Positions 19,156-28,863 of a stretch of 64,000 nucleotides of DNA are shown piece by piece. This stretch comes from Pseudomonas sp. sp1636 (lineage in GTDB: Bacteria > Pseudomonadota > Gammaproteobacteria > Pseudomonadales > Pseudomonadaceae), in NCBI RefSeq assembly GCF_030376615.1, contig NZ_JARRAB010000007.1:1-64000 (forward strand), written 5' to 3'. Position numbers and translations under genes: made by a program. Under the pieces are notes generated by a model. It was not told where the DNA came from. It was given only the letters and a program-made list of their open reading frames with translations, and did not search any database. How positions within the stretch are numbered: the stretch's first letter is position 1; each line of letters starts with the position of its first letter.

Positions 19156-19896
19156 CTACATGGCCATCCACTGCTCGGTCAGCGAGCGGGTGTGGCGATA
19201 CACGGTCATGGGCGCAAAGGCCCGGCCGGAGGCGCTTTGCAGGGCGCTGCTCTGGCTGTTCAGGTCGTTTAGCGCGGCTTTCAGGTATTCCCAGCGTACT
19301 TTCAGCTTGCTGACGCCGGCCACGGCCTTGGCCTCCAGCGCGCTGAGCTCGCCGTCGACGGAGGGCACCAGCTTGCGTTCATCCTGGCCGAGGTAGGTAT
19401 CGGTCTGCTCACGGGCGATTTCGAAATTGCCGAGGTAGGAGCGGCTCAGGTACTGCACGGAGAGGAATTCGAGCTTGGCAGCCAGCTCGCTGTCGCCCTC
19501 CGACGACAGCTGACGGGCTTCATGCAGCAGGCCCAGCAGCGCCTTGCTCAGTTCTTCCGGGTAGCGCCAGGGCATGTTTTCTTCTTGCGGGCCAAAAGCC
19601 ACGCCACGGCGGATCTGCAGCACCAGCTCCTGGTGCGCGTTGCGCAGCGCAGCGCTGCCTTGCGGCAGGCTTTGCACGGCGGCCGCCAGCATCTGCAGGT
19701 CGGTTTCGAGGGCGTTCAGGTGTTTCTTTTGGAAACCTTCGCCGCGTAACAGCATCAGGCTGCTGGTCGCTCGGCTGGCCTGCACCTGCACCTGCTCCTG
19801 CGGGCTGACCGCTTTGGCGAAGACCAGTGGCGAGAGGCTGGCGAGGGCGCCGAACAGCCAGAGTAAAACGGGACGAAATAGCGACTTGTTGCGCAT
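19156..19896 (-). CDS. Secreted protein of unknown function
   Basis: 246 residues from the ATG at 19896, chosen because AAGGAG lies upstream and because a clear signal peptide begins there (MRNKSLFRPVLLWLFGALAS..., likely cut after VFA near residue 28). The mature part is mostly helical and polar, with coiled-coil-like stretches (HLNALETDLQMLAAAVQSLP, KVRWEYLKAALNDLNSQSSAL) and no catalytic motif or Cys. The helical pattern recalls the PilJ/NIT-type sensor bundle, but I cannot assign it. It is a lone gene convergent with the ligase; a 171-base gap separates it from modC. Confidence 0.7.
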   Translation of the reverse strand: MRNKSLFRPVLLWLFGALASLSPLVFAKAVSPQEQVQVQASRATSSLMLLRGEGFQKKHLNALETDLQMLAAAVQSLPQGSAALRNAHQELVLQIRRGVAFGPQEENMPWRYPEELSKALLGLLHEARQLSSEGDSELAAKLEFLSVQYLSRSYLGNFEIAREQTDTYLGQDERKLVPSVDGELSALEAKAVAGVSKLKVRWEYLKAALNDLNSQSSALQSASGRAFAPMTVYRHTRSLTEQWMAM

Positions 19897-20067
19897 TTCG
19901 GGGAGCTCCTTGTTATTTTTTTGAGCAATGCGGAGACAGTGGGTCGTTCGATCAACCCGCAAGAGGGTACTGCTCCCGTAGTTTGTCGGCATGCCTCGAA
20001 AGAGTGATTTCGTCGCAAGTTTGCGCTCAAGGATTGGCACCAGACGCCGGAGCATTGCGCCCGCGCC

Positions 20068-21210
20068 TCAGTCGGATGCCAGCAGCGAGACGGATTTGAC
20101 CTGCACCCACAGCGCCTGCTGTTGATGGATGCCCAGGGCGTCGAAGGAATAGCGGGTGATGCGGGCGATCATCGGCTCATCGCCGACCCGCAGGCTGACC
20201 AGCATCTGCGCCTGGTTGTCCAGCGCCAGCCAATGCTCGACCCTGGCCGGCAGCAGGTTGAGCAGGCTGGTGTCCCGGGCCTGCTGCAGGCTCAGGCTGA
20301 CATCCCGCGCCTTGATCTTGACCCGCACCGGCTTGCCGGCGGCCAGGGGCGCATGGGTTAGCTGCAGCAGGGCATCGGTGCCGCGCAGACGGATGCTCAG
20401 CAGGCGATAGTCAGGGTCGTAGTGGCTGACGATGCCATCGACCACGGCCTCGGCATCCTCCTCGAAGACGAAGGGCAGGTCGCTCCTGAGCAGGGTTTCC
20501 TTCAGCGGCCCGCTGGCCTGCACCCGGCCCTCATCCAGCACCACCAGATGATCGGCCAGGCGCGCCACCTCGTCGGGCGAATGGCTGACGTAGAGGATCG
20601 GGATCTCCAGCTCCTGGTGCAGGCGCTCCAGATAAGGCAGCACCTCCAGCTTGCGTTTGAGGTCGAGCGAGGCCAGCGGTTCATCCATCAGCAGCAGCCG
20701 CGGGCTGGTCAGCAGGGCGCGGGCGATGGCCACGCGCTGGCGCTCGCCGCCAGAGAGTTTGTCCGGCATGCGCTGCAGCAGATGGCCGATGCCGAGCAGT
20801 TCGACCGCCTGCTCCAGCGGCACCCGGCGGCTATGGGCGGGGATACGCTTGAGGCCGAATTCCAGGTTGCGCCGCACCGACAGGTGGGCGAACAGGTTGG
20901 CGTCCTGGAACACATAACCCAGTGCGCGCTGGTGCGGCGCGACGAACTGGCCCTGGGCGCTGTCCTGCCACAGCTCGCCATTGACCTGCAGGTACGCGTC
21001 GGGCGCCCGGTCGAGGCCGGCGAAGCAGCGCAGGCAACTGGTCTTGCCCGAACCCGAGTGGCCGAACAGCGCGCTGATGCCACGGCCGGGCAGGCACAGG
21101 TCGACATCCAGGGTAAAGCCGCCGCGCTCGATCTTGAAGCGTGCGCGGATCAGTTTTGGCGCCGCCTGGGGCGGAGCCGGCGGCTTGCCGCTGAGCAGTC
21201 TGCCGATCAT
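20068..21210 (-). CDS. modC: Molybdate ABC transporter ATP-binding protein ModC
   Basis: 380-residue ATPase powering molybdate uptake. Walker [10 protein letters not shown] is near residue 43, the signature [15 protein letters not shown] near 140, Walker B LLLMDEP near 160, and a C-terminal TOBE/mop domain (about 300-370) can bind the oxyanion. The ATG at 21210 overlaps the modB stop by four bases. The frame stays open upstream through modB but is not coding there. It is the last gene of modABC. Confidence 0.95.
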   Translation of the reverse strand: MIGRLLSGKPPAPPQAAPKLIRARFKIERGGFTLDVDLCLPGRGISALFGHSGSGKTSCLRCFAGLDRAPDAYLQVNGELWQDSAQGQFVAPHQRALGYVFQDANLFAHLSVRRNLEFGLKRIPAHSRRVPLEQAVELLGIGHLLQRMPDKLSGGERQRVAIARALLTSPRLLLMDEPLASLDLKRKLEVLPYLERLHQELEIPILYVSHSPDEVARLADHLVVLDEGRVQASGPLKETLLRSDLPFVFEEDAEAVVDGIVSHYDPDYRLLSIRLRGTDALLQLTHAPLAAGKPVRVKIKARDVSLSLQQARDTSLLNLLPARVEHWLALDNQAQMLVSLRVGDEPMIARITRYSFDALGIHQQQALWVQVKSVSLLASD

Positions 21211-21887
21211 TGCCAGCCCTGCCTGACACGGCGACCCGAGTAGAGCGCCAGCAATACGACGAAGGAGAACGCCACCATGCCGCCAGCCAGCCAGTGGGCC
21301 TGGGCGTACTCCAGGGTTTCCACATGGTTGTAGATCTGCACCGAGGCGACCTGGGTCTTGCCGGGGATATTGCCGCCGATCATCAGCACCACGCCGAACT
21401 CGCCCACGGTGTGGGCGAAACCGAGGATGGCCGCGGTCATGAAGCCGGGCCTGGCGAGCGGCAGCACCACCGTGAAGAACGCATCCCAGGGCTTGGCGCG
21501 CAGGGTCGCCGCCGCCTCCAGCGGGGCGCGGCCGATGGCCTCGAAGGCATTCTGCAGCGGTTGCACGACGAAGGGCAGCGAATAGAACACCGAGCCGATC
21601 ACCAGCCCGCTGAAGGTGAAGGTCAGGGTGCCCAGGCCGAGGCTCTGGGTCAGCTGACCGATAACGCCGTGCGGGCCCATGCTCACCAGCAGGTAGAAAC
21701 CGATCACCGTGGGCGGCAGCACCAGCGGCAGGGCGACGATGGCGCCGAGCGGCTTCTTCAGCCAGGAGCCAGTGCACGCCAGCCACCAGGCGATGGGCGT
21801 GCCGATCAGCAACAACAGCAGGGTGGTCAGCGAGGCCAGCTCCAGGCTCAGCAGAACGGCGTCGAAGTCGGCTTGGGTGAGAGGCAT
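21207..21887 (-). CDS. modB: Molybdate ABC transporter permease ModB
   Basis: 226-residue inner-membrane permease with five or more hydrophobic helices and the family sequence [16 protein letters not shown] near residue 50. The EAA loop that contacts ModC is at about 140-160 ([25 protein letters not shown]). It begins 7 bases after the modA stop and overlaps modC, so the three are translationally linked. Confidence 0.95.
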   Translation of the reverse strand: MPLTQADFDAVLLSLELASLTTLLLLLIGTPIAWWLACTGSWLKKPLGAIVALPLVLPPTVIGFYLLVSMGPHGVIGQLTQSLGLGTLTFTFSGLVIGSVFYSLPFVVQPLQNAFEAIGRAPLEAAATLRAKPWDAFFTVVLPLARPGFMTAAILGFAHTVGEFGVVLMIGGNIPGKTQVASVQIYNHVETLEYAQAHWLAGGMVAFSFVVLLALYSGRRVRQGWQ

Positions 21888-21894
21888 CGCGACG

Positions 21895-22698
<804 letters not shown>

Positions 22699-22731
22699 CT
22701 ATCCGTGTTTGCTCGGGCACTTTAACCTGCG

Positions 22732-22765
22732 CCAACCGTTATATACAAAGAAATATAGCGGTTGG
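22732..22765. promoter_or_regulatory. ModE-type operator upstream of modA
   Basis: A 34-base palindrome with 13-base arms: CCAACCGTTATAT and ATATAGCGGTTGG (one mismatch), separated by 8 bases. The core CGTTATAT-N8-ATATAGCG closely follows the known ModE consensus (CGTTATAT-N-ATATAACG). ModE bound to molybdate represses modABC, so excess molybdate should shut the operon off. No modE gene is in this window. Confidence 0.85.
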
Positions 22766-22859
22766 CGATCGGCACCTCAGGGGGCCGGGATGCCACGGCA
22801 GGGCGGCTGGCCGGTGTTTGTTCGGTGGGTTGGGCGAGGCACAACGGACATCGCGCGGC

Positions 22860-23486
22860 TCACGCGCGGCGCCAGACGCTGGCCAGCCAGGGTTGTTGTG
22901 CGCGCGGCAAACCGGGCGGACGGTAGTAATGCTCCAGTTCGACGAAGCCGGCAGTGCCGAGCAAGAGCCGCCAGTTGGCCAGGTCGTAGTAGGCGCCGTA
23001 GCGGTCGCCGTTCCAGCCTTCCTGGTTATCCCCGCGCGGGTTGGAGCTGAGCAACACGCCGCCCGGCTTCAGCGTGGCGTGCAGTTGGCGCAGCACCCGT
23101 GGCAGCTCCTGGCTGGGGATATGGAACAGCGCGGCGTTGGCGAAGACGCCATCGAACTGCGCGGCCGGCAGGTCGAGGGCGAGAAAGTCCTCCAGCCAGA
23201 CCTCGCAGCCACTGTCGGCGCGGGCCATCTCGACGAAGCGCGGGCAGCCGTCCAGGCCGATGGCGCTGTGCCCGAGGGCGCTGAAGGTGCGCAGGTCGCG
23301 GCCCGGGCCACAGCCGAAATCGAGGATCCGGTAGGGCGGTTGGGCCTGGATATGGCCGAGCAGGGCGGCGATGTTCTGGCTGACATCGTGCTCGCGGGTG
23401 CCCGCGCGGAATGCTTCGGCGCTGGCCTGGTAGTGCGCCAGGGTCAGGGCGCTGATCCGGGCAAGTTCGTCGGCAGTCAGGGGCAT
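22860..23486 (-). CDS. Class I SAM-dependent methyltransferase
   Basis: 208 residues with the Rossmann-type AdoMet site ILDFGCGPGRDLRTFSALG (motif I, around residue 50), GLDGCPRFVEMAR (motif II) and FDGVFANAALFHIP (motif IV region). This is the small UbiE/type-11 group acting on unknown small molecules. The start at 23486 (MPLTADELAR) is preferred because GAGG lies 10 bases upstream; a longer start would add only ten atypical residues. It is divergent from chrA and separated from modA by the ModE operator region; no functional link to either is evident. Confidence 0.85.
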   Translation of the reverse strand: MPLTADELARISALTLAHYQASAEAFRAGTREHDVSQNIAALLGHIQAQPPYRILDFGCGPGRDLRTFSALGHSAIGLDGCPRFVEMARADSGCEVWLEDFLALDLPAAQFDGVFANAALFHIPSQELPRVLRQLHATLKPGGVLLSSNPRGDNQEGWNGDRYGAYYDLANWRLLLGTAGFVELEHYYRPPGLPRAQQPWLASVWRRA

Positions 23487-23717
23487 CTGGGCAAACCTCG
23501 GACAAAAGCAGAGCACTATTAAAACCTATCTGCCGGTTCGCAGGTTCGGCGTGTGGCGCAAACGCCGGTTGATAAGGGCGCGAACCGGCCAAGCCGCTCG
23601 AGGGCGAGCATCGGCACGGCTCTGGAGGGGGCAATCAACAAGCGGTTGGCACCGTGCTGCTTTGCACCATCAGTCTTGCGGCGGCGCGCGTTATAGTGCT
23701 TCTGCCGTTTAACCCCA

Positions 23718-25082
23718 GTGGATACGCCGCCGATGCCTACGCTGCCCGCCGAGCACGCCGCCCCGCCACCCATCAGCCTGTTCGAGGCCTTGCTGTTCTG
23801 GCTCAAGCTCGGCTTGATTAGCTTCGGCGGCCCGGCCGGACAGATCGCGATCATGCACCAGGAACTGGTCGAGCGGCGCCGCTGGATCTCCGAGCGGCGT
23901 TTCCTGCATGCGCTGAACTACTGCATGCTGCTGCCCGGCCCCGAGGCGCAACAACTGGCCACCTATATCGGCTGGCTGATGCACCGCACCTGGGGCGGGG
24001 TGATCGCCGGGGGGCTGTTCGTGCTGCCGTCGCTGTTTATCCTGACCGGCCTGTCCTGGCTGTATATCGCCTTCGGCGACGTGCCGCTGGTGGCGGGGAT
24101 CTTCTACGGGATCAAGCCGGCGGTGACCGCCATCGTCATCCAGGCCGCCTGGCGCATCGGCTCGCGGGCGCTGCAGAACCACTGGCTGTGGGGCATCGCC
24201 GCGGCGTCCTTCGTCGCCATTTTCGCCCTCGATGTGCCGTTCCCGTTGATCGTGCTGGGCGCGGCCTTGCTCGGTTATCTCGGCGGCCGCCTGTTGCCGG
24301 AGCAGTTCAGTATCGGCGGCGGCCATAGGGCTACGGATAAATCCTTCGGCCCGGCGCTGATCGATGACCACACTCCCGCACCCGAGCATGCGCGTTTTCG
24401 CGCCTCGCGCCTGGCCCTGATCGTGGCGGCTGGCGCCGTGCTCTGGCTGCTGCCGATGGGCCTGCTGGCCTGGCTGTACGGCTGGGAGGGCACCCTGACC
24501 CAGATGGGCTGGTTCTTCACCAAGGCCGCGTTGCTCACCTTCGGCGGCGCCTACGCGGTGCTGCCCTACGTCTACCAGGGCGCCATCGGCCATTACGGCT
24601 GGCTGACCCCGACCCAGATGATCGACGGCCTGGCGTTGGGCGAAACCACGCCGGGGCCGCTGATCATGGTGGTGGCCTTCGTCGCCTTCGTCGGCGCCTA
24701 TGTGCAGCAGCTGTTCGGCCCCGAGCAAGCGTTTGTCGCCGGTGCCCTGGCGGCGAGCCTGGTCACCTGGTTCACCTTCCTGCCGTCGTTCCTGTTCATC
24801 CTCGCCGGCGGGCCGCTGGTGGAAGCGACCCATGGCGAACTGCGGTTCACCGCGCCGCTGACCGGCATCACCGCCGCGGTGGTCGGGGTGATCCTCAACC
24901 TGGCGCTGTTCTTCGGTTACCACGTGCTCTGGCCGCAAGGCTTTGCTGGCGCCTTCGACTGGCCCTCGGCGCTGATTGCGCTGGCGGCGGCGTTGGCTCT
25001 GCTGCGCTACAAGCGCGGGGTGATGGAAGTAATCGGCGCCTGTGCGTTGGCGGGCTGGCTGGTGCATATGTTGCTGAGCTGA
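23718..25082 (+). CDS. chrA: Chromate transporter ChrA, long two-domain form
   Basis: About 454 residues containing two CHR domains: an N-terminal half with FWLKLGLISFGGPAGQIAIMH and a C-terminal half with FFTKAALLTFGGAYAVLPYV...LALGETTPGPLIMV. These repeats are diagnostic of the CHR superfamily. ChrA exports chromate from the cytoplasm using the proton gradient. A GTG at 23718 or the ATG at 23733 could be the start. The rhodanese gene begins 14 bases after its stop. Confidence 0.93.
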   Translation: MDTPPMPTLPAEHAAPPPISLFEALLFWLKLGLISFGGPAGQIAIMHQELVERRRWISERRFLHALNYCMLLPGPEAQQLATYIGWLMHRTWGGVIAGGLFVLPSLFILTGLSWLYIAFGDVPLVAGIFYGIKPAVTAIVIQAAWRIGSRALQNHWLWGIAAASFVAIFALDVPFPLIVLGAALLGYLGGRLLPEQFSIGGGHRATDKSFGPALIDDHTPAPEHARFRASRLALIVAAGAVLWLLPMGLLAWLYGWEGTLTQMGWFFTKAALLTFGGAYAVLPYVYQGAIGHYGWLTPTQMIDGLALGETTPGPLIMVVAFVAFVGAYVQQLFGPEQAFVAGALAASLVTWFTFLPSFLFILAGGPLVEATHGELRFTAPLTGITAAVVGVILNLALFFGYHVLWPQGFAGAFDWPSALIALAAALALLRYKRGVMEVIGACALAGWLVHMLLS

Positions 25083-25096
25083 GTGGGAGGTGTGTG

Positions 25097-25423
25097 ATGA
25101 GCCGAATTTCGCTTTGTGAACTGCTGGAATGGCAAGCGGCGGGCAGGCAATTCACCTTGCTGGATGTGCGTCGCGCGGGTGTGCGCCTGGCCGACGCGGC
25201 GGAAATTGCAGGGGCGCAGTGGCGCGATCCGGAAGCGCTGTTTAGTTGGAAAGAGCAGATCCCCCGGGATCGGCCGGCGATCCTGTATTGCGCCCAGGGC
25301 CACGAGATCAGTCAGGGCTGCGCGGCCACGCTGCAGGCGATGGGGCTGGATGCGCGCTACCTGATCGATGGCTATGCGGGCTGGCACGCCGCCGGCCGGC
25401 CCACCCAGCGCCTGTCAATTTAG
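25097..25423 (+). CDS. Rhodanese-like single-domain protein
   Basis: 108-residue cytosolic rhodanese domain. The persulfide-forming Cys65 sits in YCAQGHEIS, with the LLDVRRAG and YLIDGYAGWHAAGRP framing motifs. GGGAGG lies 6 bases before the ATG at 25097; a GTG just before it is possible. Being 14 bases after chrA, it is almost surely co-transcribed. Rhodanese partners of chrA are recurrent in Proteobacteria, so a role in chromate or sulfate-analogue stress is likely but unproven. Confidence 0.88.
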   Translation: MSRISLCELLEWQAAGRQFTLLDVRRAGVRLADAAEIAGAQWRDPEALFSWKEQIPRDRPAILYCAQGHEISQGCAATLQAMGLDARYLIDGYAGWHAAGRPTQRLSI

Positions 25424-25442
25424 CCGGCGGCTGGCTAGCGCA

Positions 25443-26795
25443 TCAGAGAAACCAGCGGTACTCCCGGGCATTGAGTTCGTTCATAAAGGCCAGGTGATCC
25501 TGGCGCTTGTTCTCGCAGTAGACCATGACGAACTCGCTGCCCAGGCCCTGGTTGACCACGGGGTGGTCGCGCATCGCCGCCACGGCGCTGAGCATGTCCT
25601 GGGGGAAGTCGATGCCGCTCTGGCGGTTCTGGTTGAGCGGGGCGATGGGTTCGCGCTGGGCCTCCAGGCCGTGTTCCATGCCCGTGAGAATGGCCGCCAG
25701 CACCAGGTAGGGGTTGGCGTCGGCGCCGGCCAGGCGGTGTTCGATGCGCAGGTTGCGGCCGTCCGATTCGGGGATGCGGATGCACGCATCGCGATCCTCG
25801 AAACCCCAGCTGGCGCGGCTGGCGGCGTTGACCATGGCGCCGTAGCGGCGGTAGGCGTTGTGGTTGGCGGCGAAGATCGGCATGCAGTGCGGCAGCAGCT
25901 CCAGGCAGCCGGCCACGGCATGCCGCAGCGGGCGTTGTTCGTCCGCCGCCAGCAGGTTGTGGCCGGCGGCGTCGTACAGGCTGACGTGCACGTGCATGCC
26001 GCTGCCCGGCGCCTGCAGGTAGGGCTTGCTCATGAAGCTGGCGCGCTGGCCGTGCTTGAGCGCCACGCCACGGGTGCTGCGGCAGAACAGCGCGGCCCAG
26101 TCGGCGGCGCGCAGGCCGTCGGCGCAGTGGCCGAAGTTGATTTCGAACTGGCCGGGGCCGAGTTCGGCGGTGATCACGTTGGCGTCCACGCCCTGCTCAT
26201 TGGCCGCCTCGACGATCTCGTGCAACACGTCGGAGAAGCGCGACAGGCGTTCGATGTGCATGTTCGGCTGGTCGTCGGCATCGCCGCACAGCGGGTCGCG
26301 GGGGAACTGCGGCAGGCCGTCCTTGAGGGTGCGGTCGAACAGGTAGAACTCCAGCTCGAAGGCCACCACCGGACGGATGCCGCGCTGTTCCAGGCGCTTC
26401 AAGACCCGCGCCAGCACCTCGCGCGGCTCGAATTCGATGGGTGCGGCGGTGCCGTCGGAGCTGATCAGCATCTGCCCCAGCGGCTGGTTCTCCCAGCGCA
26501 CCGGCTTGAGGGTGCCGGGGATCAGGCGGCGCGGCGCATCCGGGTCGCCGTCGTTGAAGCAGTAGTCGCCGATCGGGTGCAGGCCGCCCTGGGCGCCGAG
26601 CAATACGCAGTTCTGCGGGATCTTCAGCGGGCTGCCGGCGGCGACCTTCTCCAGCATCTCGACCGGGTAGCGCTTGCCGTAGAAATGCCCGGGGATGTCC
26701 AGGCTGATCAGGTCGACGTAGCGCACCGCCGGATGCTGGGTGCGGAAGGCGCGGACTTCGCTGAGCAGGTCGGGGAAATTATTGGTGTCGGTCAT
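25443..26795 (-). CDS. Gamma-glutamylpolyamine synthetase (PuuA/PauA type)
   Basis: 450-residue glutamine-synthetase-fold ligase joining glutamate to putrescine or another polyamine, the first step of the gamma-glutamylated pathway. It has ELEFYLFD near residue 144, ELGPGQFEINFGH near 207, GMHVHVSLYD near 264 and RIEHRLAGADANPYL near 345. GGAG is 7 bases before the ATG at 26795. It is the last gene of a unit with the regulator (23 bases upstream) and the FAD oxidase, which supports polyamine rather than ammonia as substrate. Convergent with the rhodanese gene. Confidence 0.9.
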   Translation of the reverse strand: MTDTNNFPDLLSEVRAFRTQHPAVRYVDLISLDIPGHFYGKRYPVEMLEKVAAGSPLKIPQNCVLLGAQGGLHPIGDYCFNDGDPDAPRRLIPGTLKPVRWENQPLGQMLISSDGTAAPIEFEPREVLARVLKRLEQRGIRPVVAFELEFYLFDRTLKDGLPQFPRDPLCGDADDQPNMHIERLSRFSDVLHEIVEAANEQGVDANVITAELGPGQFEINFGHCADGLRAADWAALFCRSTRGVALKHGQRASFMSKPYLQAPGSGMHVHVSLYDAAGHNLLAADEQRPLRHAVAGCLELLPHCMPIFAANHNAYRRYGAMVNAASRASWGFEDRDACIRIPESDGRNLRIEHRLAGADANPYLVLAAILTGMEHGLEAQREPIAPLNQNRQSGIDFPQDMLSAVAAMRDHPVVNQGLGSEFVMVYCENKRQDHLAFMNELNAREYRWFL

Positions 26796-26818
26796 GCTGG
26801 GGCTCCTGCGGGTGCGGG

Positions 26819-27376
26819 TCATTTAAAGACCCAAAGCACCCGCGTCGGTTGATCGGTCAGGTTGGCGTAACGGAACTGGCTGTGCGGCGGCAACTGGAAG
26901 CTGTCGTTGGGGCCGAGCGTCACGGCTTGCGGGTCGTCGCCCAGCCAGATGCTCAGCTCGCCTTCGAGGACGAAACCGCCTTGCTCGTCGCTGTCATTGA
27001 GGTGGCCCTCGCCGCTGCTGGCGCCGGGCTCCAGGTAGCTGTCGAGCATGGAAAACCCGGCCGAGATGCGCGGCGACACCAGCACGTCGGTGATCCCGCC
27101 GCCGTAGTAAAGCGTGCGCCGCTCGCCGGGGCGGGTCACCCAGGGCAGCGCGCGCGGTTTGCTCAGGCTGTAGAAATAGGTGGTCGGCACGCCGAGGGTT
27201 TCGCTGATCGCGGTGAGGTCGGCCACGGTCGGCCGCGACAGGCCGCGCTCGACCTGGGAGAGAAAGCCCAGCGAACGGCCGATGCGCTCGGCCAGCTCGC
27301 CGAGGGTGAGGTTCTTGTGCTTGCGCAGGTCGCGAATCAGTATCGCCAGACCTTCTATTTCGTCCTGCATGTCCAT
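26819..27376 (-). CDS. XRE-cupin transcriptional regulator (PuuR-like)
   Basis: 185 residues: an N-terminal Cro/CI helix-turn-helix (about 10-65, LGELAERIGRSLGFLSQVERG) and a C-terminal cupin (about 110-183) likely to bind the inducing amine. This is the architecture of PuuR, repressor of putrescine catabolism. AGAGGG lies upstream of the ATG at 27376. Placed between the oxidase and ligase genes, it would act on the palindromes at the oxidase start. Confidence 0.87.
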   Translation of the reverse strand: MDMQDEIEGLAILIRDLRKHKNLTLGELAERIGRSLGFLSQVERGLSRPTVADLTAISETLGVPTTYFYSLSKPRALPWVTRPGERRTLYYGGGITDVLVSPRISAGFSMLDSYLEPGASSGEGHLNDSDEQGGFVLEGELSIWLGDDPQAVTLGPNDSFQLPPHSQFRYANLTDQPTRVLWVFK

Positions 27377-27413
27377 GGGGTGCCCTCTCATCGCGGCTAG
27401 TTCGTAGGGTGGC

Positions 27414-28715
27414 TCAGACGATATCGCGCAAGCGGTACCAGGCCTTGCCGATGGCTTCCAGCGGCGCGGCGAGCCAGGCACCGCCGGGGAAGCGCGGGTT
27501 GTCGATGGCCTGGTACAGCGCCAGCAGTTCAGTGTCGCCGAGAATCGCCTCGCTCACCGCGCGGGCGCCGGCCAGGGTTGGCAGCACGCCGTGGCCGGAG
27601 AACCCCTGCAGCCAGTAGCGTTGGCCCTGGCGGCCGATGTCCGGGGTGCGTTTCAGGCTGACGTCGATCTGCCCGCCCCAGGCGAATTCCAGCGCGACCC
27701 CGCGCAGCTGCGGGAACACCCGTTCCAGGTAGGGCCGGGTGGCGCCGGCGACGTCCTTGGGAATGCCGCCCAGGTAGGTACAGCCGCCGCCGAACAGCAG
27801 GCGGTGATCCGGGGTCAGGCGGAAGTAGTCGGGGACGAACTGGTTGTCGATCACGCAACTGTCGTGCGGCAGCAGCGAGCGCGCCAGGGCTGGGTCGAGC
27901 GGCGCGGTGGCGACCTGATAGGAGCCCACCGGCAGCAAGCGGCCGGACAACTGGCGATCGAGGCGGTCGATATAGGCGTTGCAGGCCAGCACCAGCGCAT
28001 CGCTGCGTACTTCGCCGTGCGCGGTGCGGGCGATAAAGCCGTCGCTGGTTTCCCGGTAAGCCAGCACCTGGCTCTGTTCGAAGATCTGCCCGCCGGCCTG
28101 CTCGATGGCGCGGGCCAGGCCCTGGGCCAGTTTCAGCGGGTTGAGGTGGGCCGCCTCGGGGTCGTAGAGTGCGGCCAGGTAGCGTGGGCTGGCGATCCAC
28201 TCGGGCAGTTCCTCGGCCTCGATAACGCGCAGCTGCTCATAGCCCCACTTGGTCGCGGCCTCGTGCTGGGCTTCGCGCAGTTGCGCGATACGCCGCCGTT
28301 GCACGGCGGCCCACAGGCTGCCGACCCGGTAATCGACGTCGAAGCCATGCCGCCCCGGCAGTTCGCGCAGCTCCGCGGCGGCCCAGCGCATGCTGTCCCA
28401 CAGGCGGCGGCTGCGTTCCAGGCCAAGCGCCTGCTCCAGCGCCGGCATGTCGCACGACCAGCCGAGCAACGCCTGGCCGCCATTGCGCCCGGAGGCGGCC
28501 CAGGCCACCCGGCTGGCTTCCAGCAGGATCACCCGCTTGCCGGCCAGGGCCAGGCGCAGCGCCGTGTGCAGGCCGCTGAAACCGGCGCCGACGATCAGTA
28601 CCTCGCAATTCAGGCGGTCGTGCAGGGTTGGCCGCAAGGCAAGCGGGCCGGGAAAGGTGCGCGCGTAATAACTGGCGACATGCTGGGCGGATTGTTTGAA
28701 CACGGCACGACTCAT
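27414..28715 (-). CDS. FAD-dependent gamma-glutamylputrescine oxidase (PuuB/PauB-like)
   Basis: 433-residue DAO-family flavoprotein. The N-terminal FAD site is EVLIVGAGFSGLHTALRLA near residue 41, followed by GRNGGQALLGWS near 77, and the C-terminal FAD-binding part includes GFSGHGVLPTLAGARAVSEA. It would oxidise gamma-glutamyl-putrescine to the aldehyde. The start at 28715 is chosen by family alignment; upstream in-frame ATGs lack a Shine-Dalgarno, and this one also lacks an obvious one. First gene of the operon. Confidence 0.88.
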   Translation of the reverse strand: MSRAVFKQSAQHVASYYARTFPGPLALRPTLHDRLNCEVLIVGAGFSGLHTALRLALAGKRVILLEASRVAWAASGRNGGQALLGWSCDMPALEQALGLERSRRLWDSMRWAAAELRELPGRHGFDVDYRVGSLWAAVQRRRIAQLREAQHEAATKWGYEQLRVIEAEELPEWIASPRYLAALYDPEAAHLNPLKLAQGLARAIEQAGGQIFEQSQVLAYRETSDGFIARTAHGEVRSDALVLACNAYIDRLDRQLSGRLLPVGSYQVATAPLDPALARSLLPHDSCVIDNQFVPDYFRLTPDHRLLFGGGCTYLGGIPKDVAGATRPYLERVFPQLRGVALEFAWGGQIDVSLKRTPDIGRQGQRYWLQGFSGHGVLPTLAGARAVSEAILGDTELLALYQAIDNPRFPGGAWLAAPLEAIGKAWYRLRDIV

Positions 28716-28762
28716 GAAATTAACAGTGTTAGATTTCATGAAAAATACACTATTTATTTCAT
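28714..28762. promoter_or_regulatory. Tandem palindromic operator at the start of the polyamine oxidase gene
   Basis: Two overlapping palindromes share the centre TTTCATGAAA. Half-sites are ATGAAA at 28714, TTTCAT at 28734, ATGAAA at 28738 and TTTCAT at 28757, giving spans 28714-28739 and 28738-28762. The first also has an inner TAACA-G-TGTTA. The AT-rich tract stands out from the surrounding high-GC DNA and covers the start codon and probable promoter. The PuuR-like protein encoded in the operon is the obvious ligand (inference). Confidence 0.65.
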
Positions 28763-28863
28763 ATGGCCAAGCCGCCACTCGCCGTGCCGATCAGCCATGT
28801 GCCGGTAACGGTCTGTTAGCGGCGCCTGTGCGGGCCTGTGCATCGCTTGGCAGAGCTGCTCGC

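Noticed and set aside
20068..21786. A 572-residue fusion of modB-region sequence to ModC
   Set aside because: The extra N-terminal frame is out of frame with modB and the true ModC start at 21210 overlaps the modB stop.
23709..25067. 452-codon minus-strand frame over chrA
   Set aside because: Antisense shadow with Gln/Gly/His-rich low-complexity sequence.
25368..26852. 494-codon plus-strand frame over the polyamine ligase
   Set aside because: Shadow of the minus-strand ligase; starts inside the rhodanese gene and has no family similarity.
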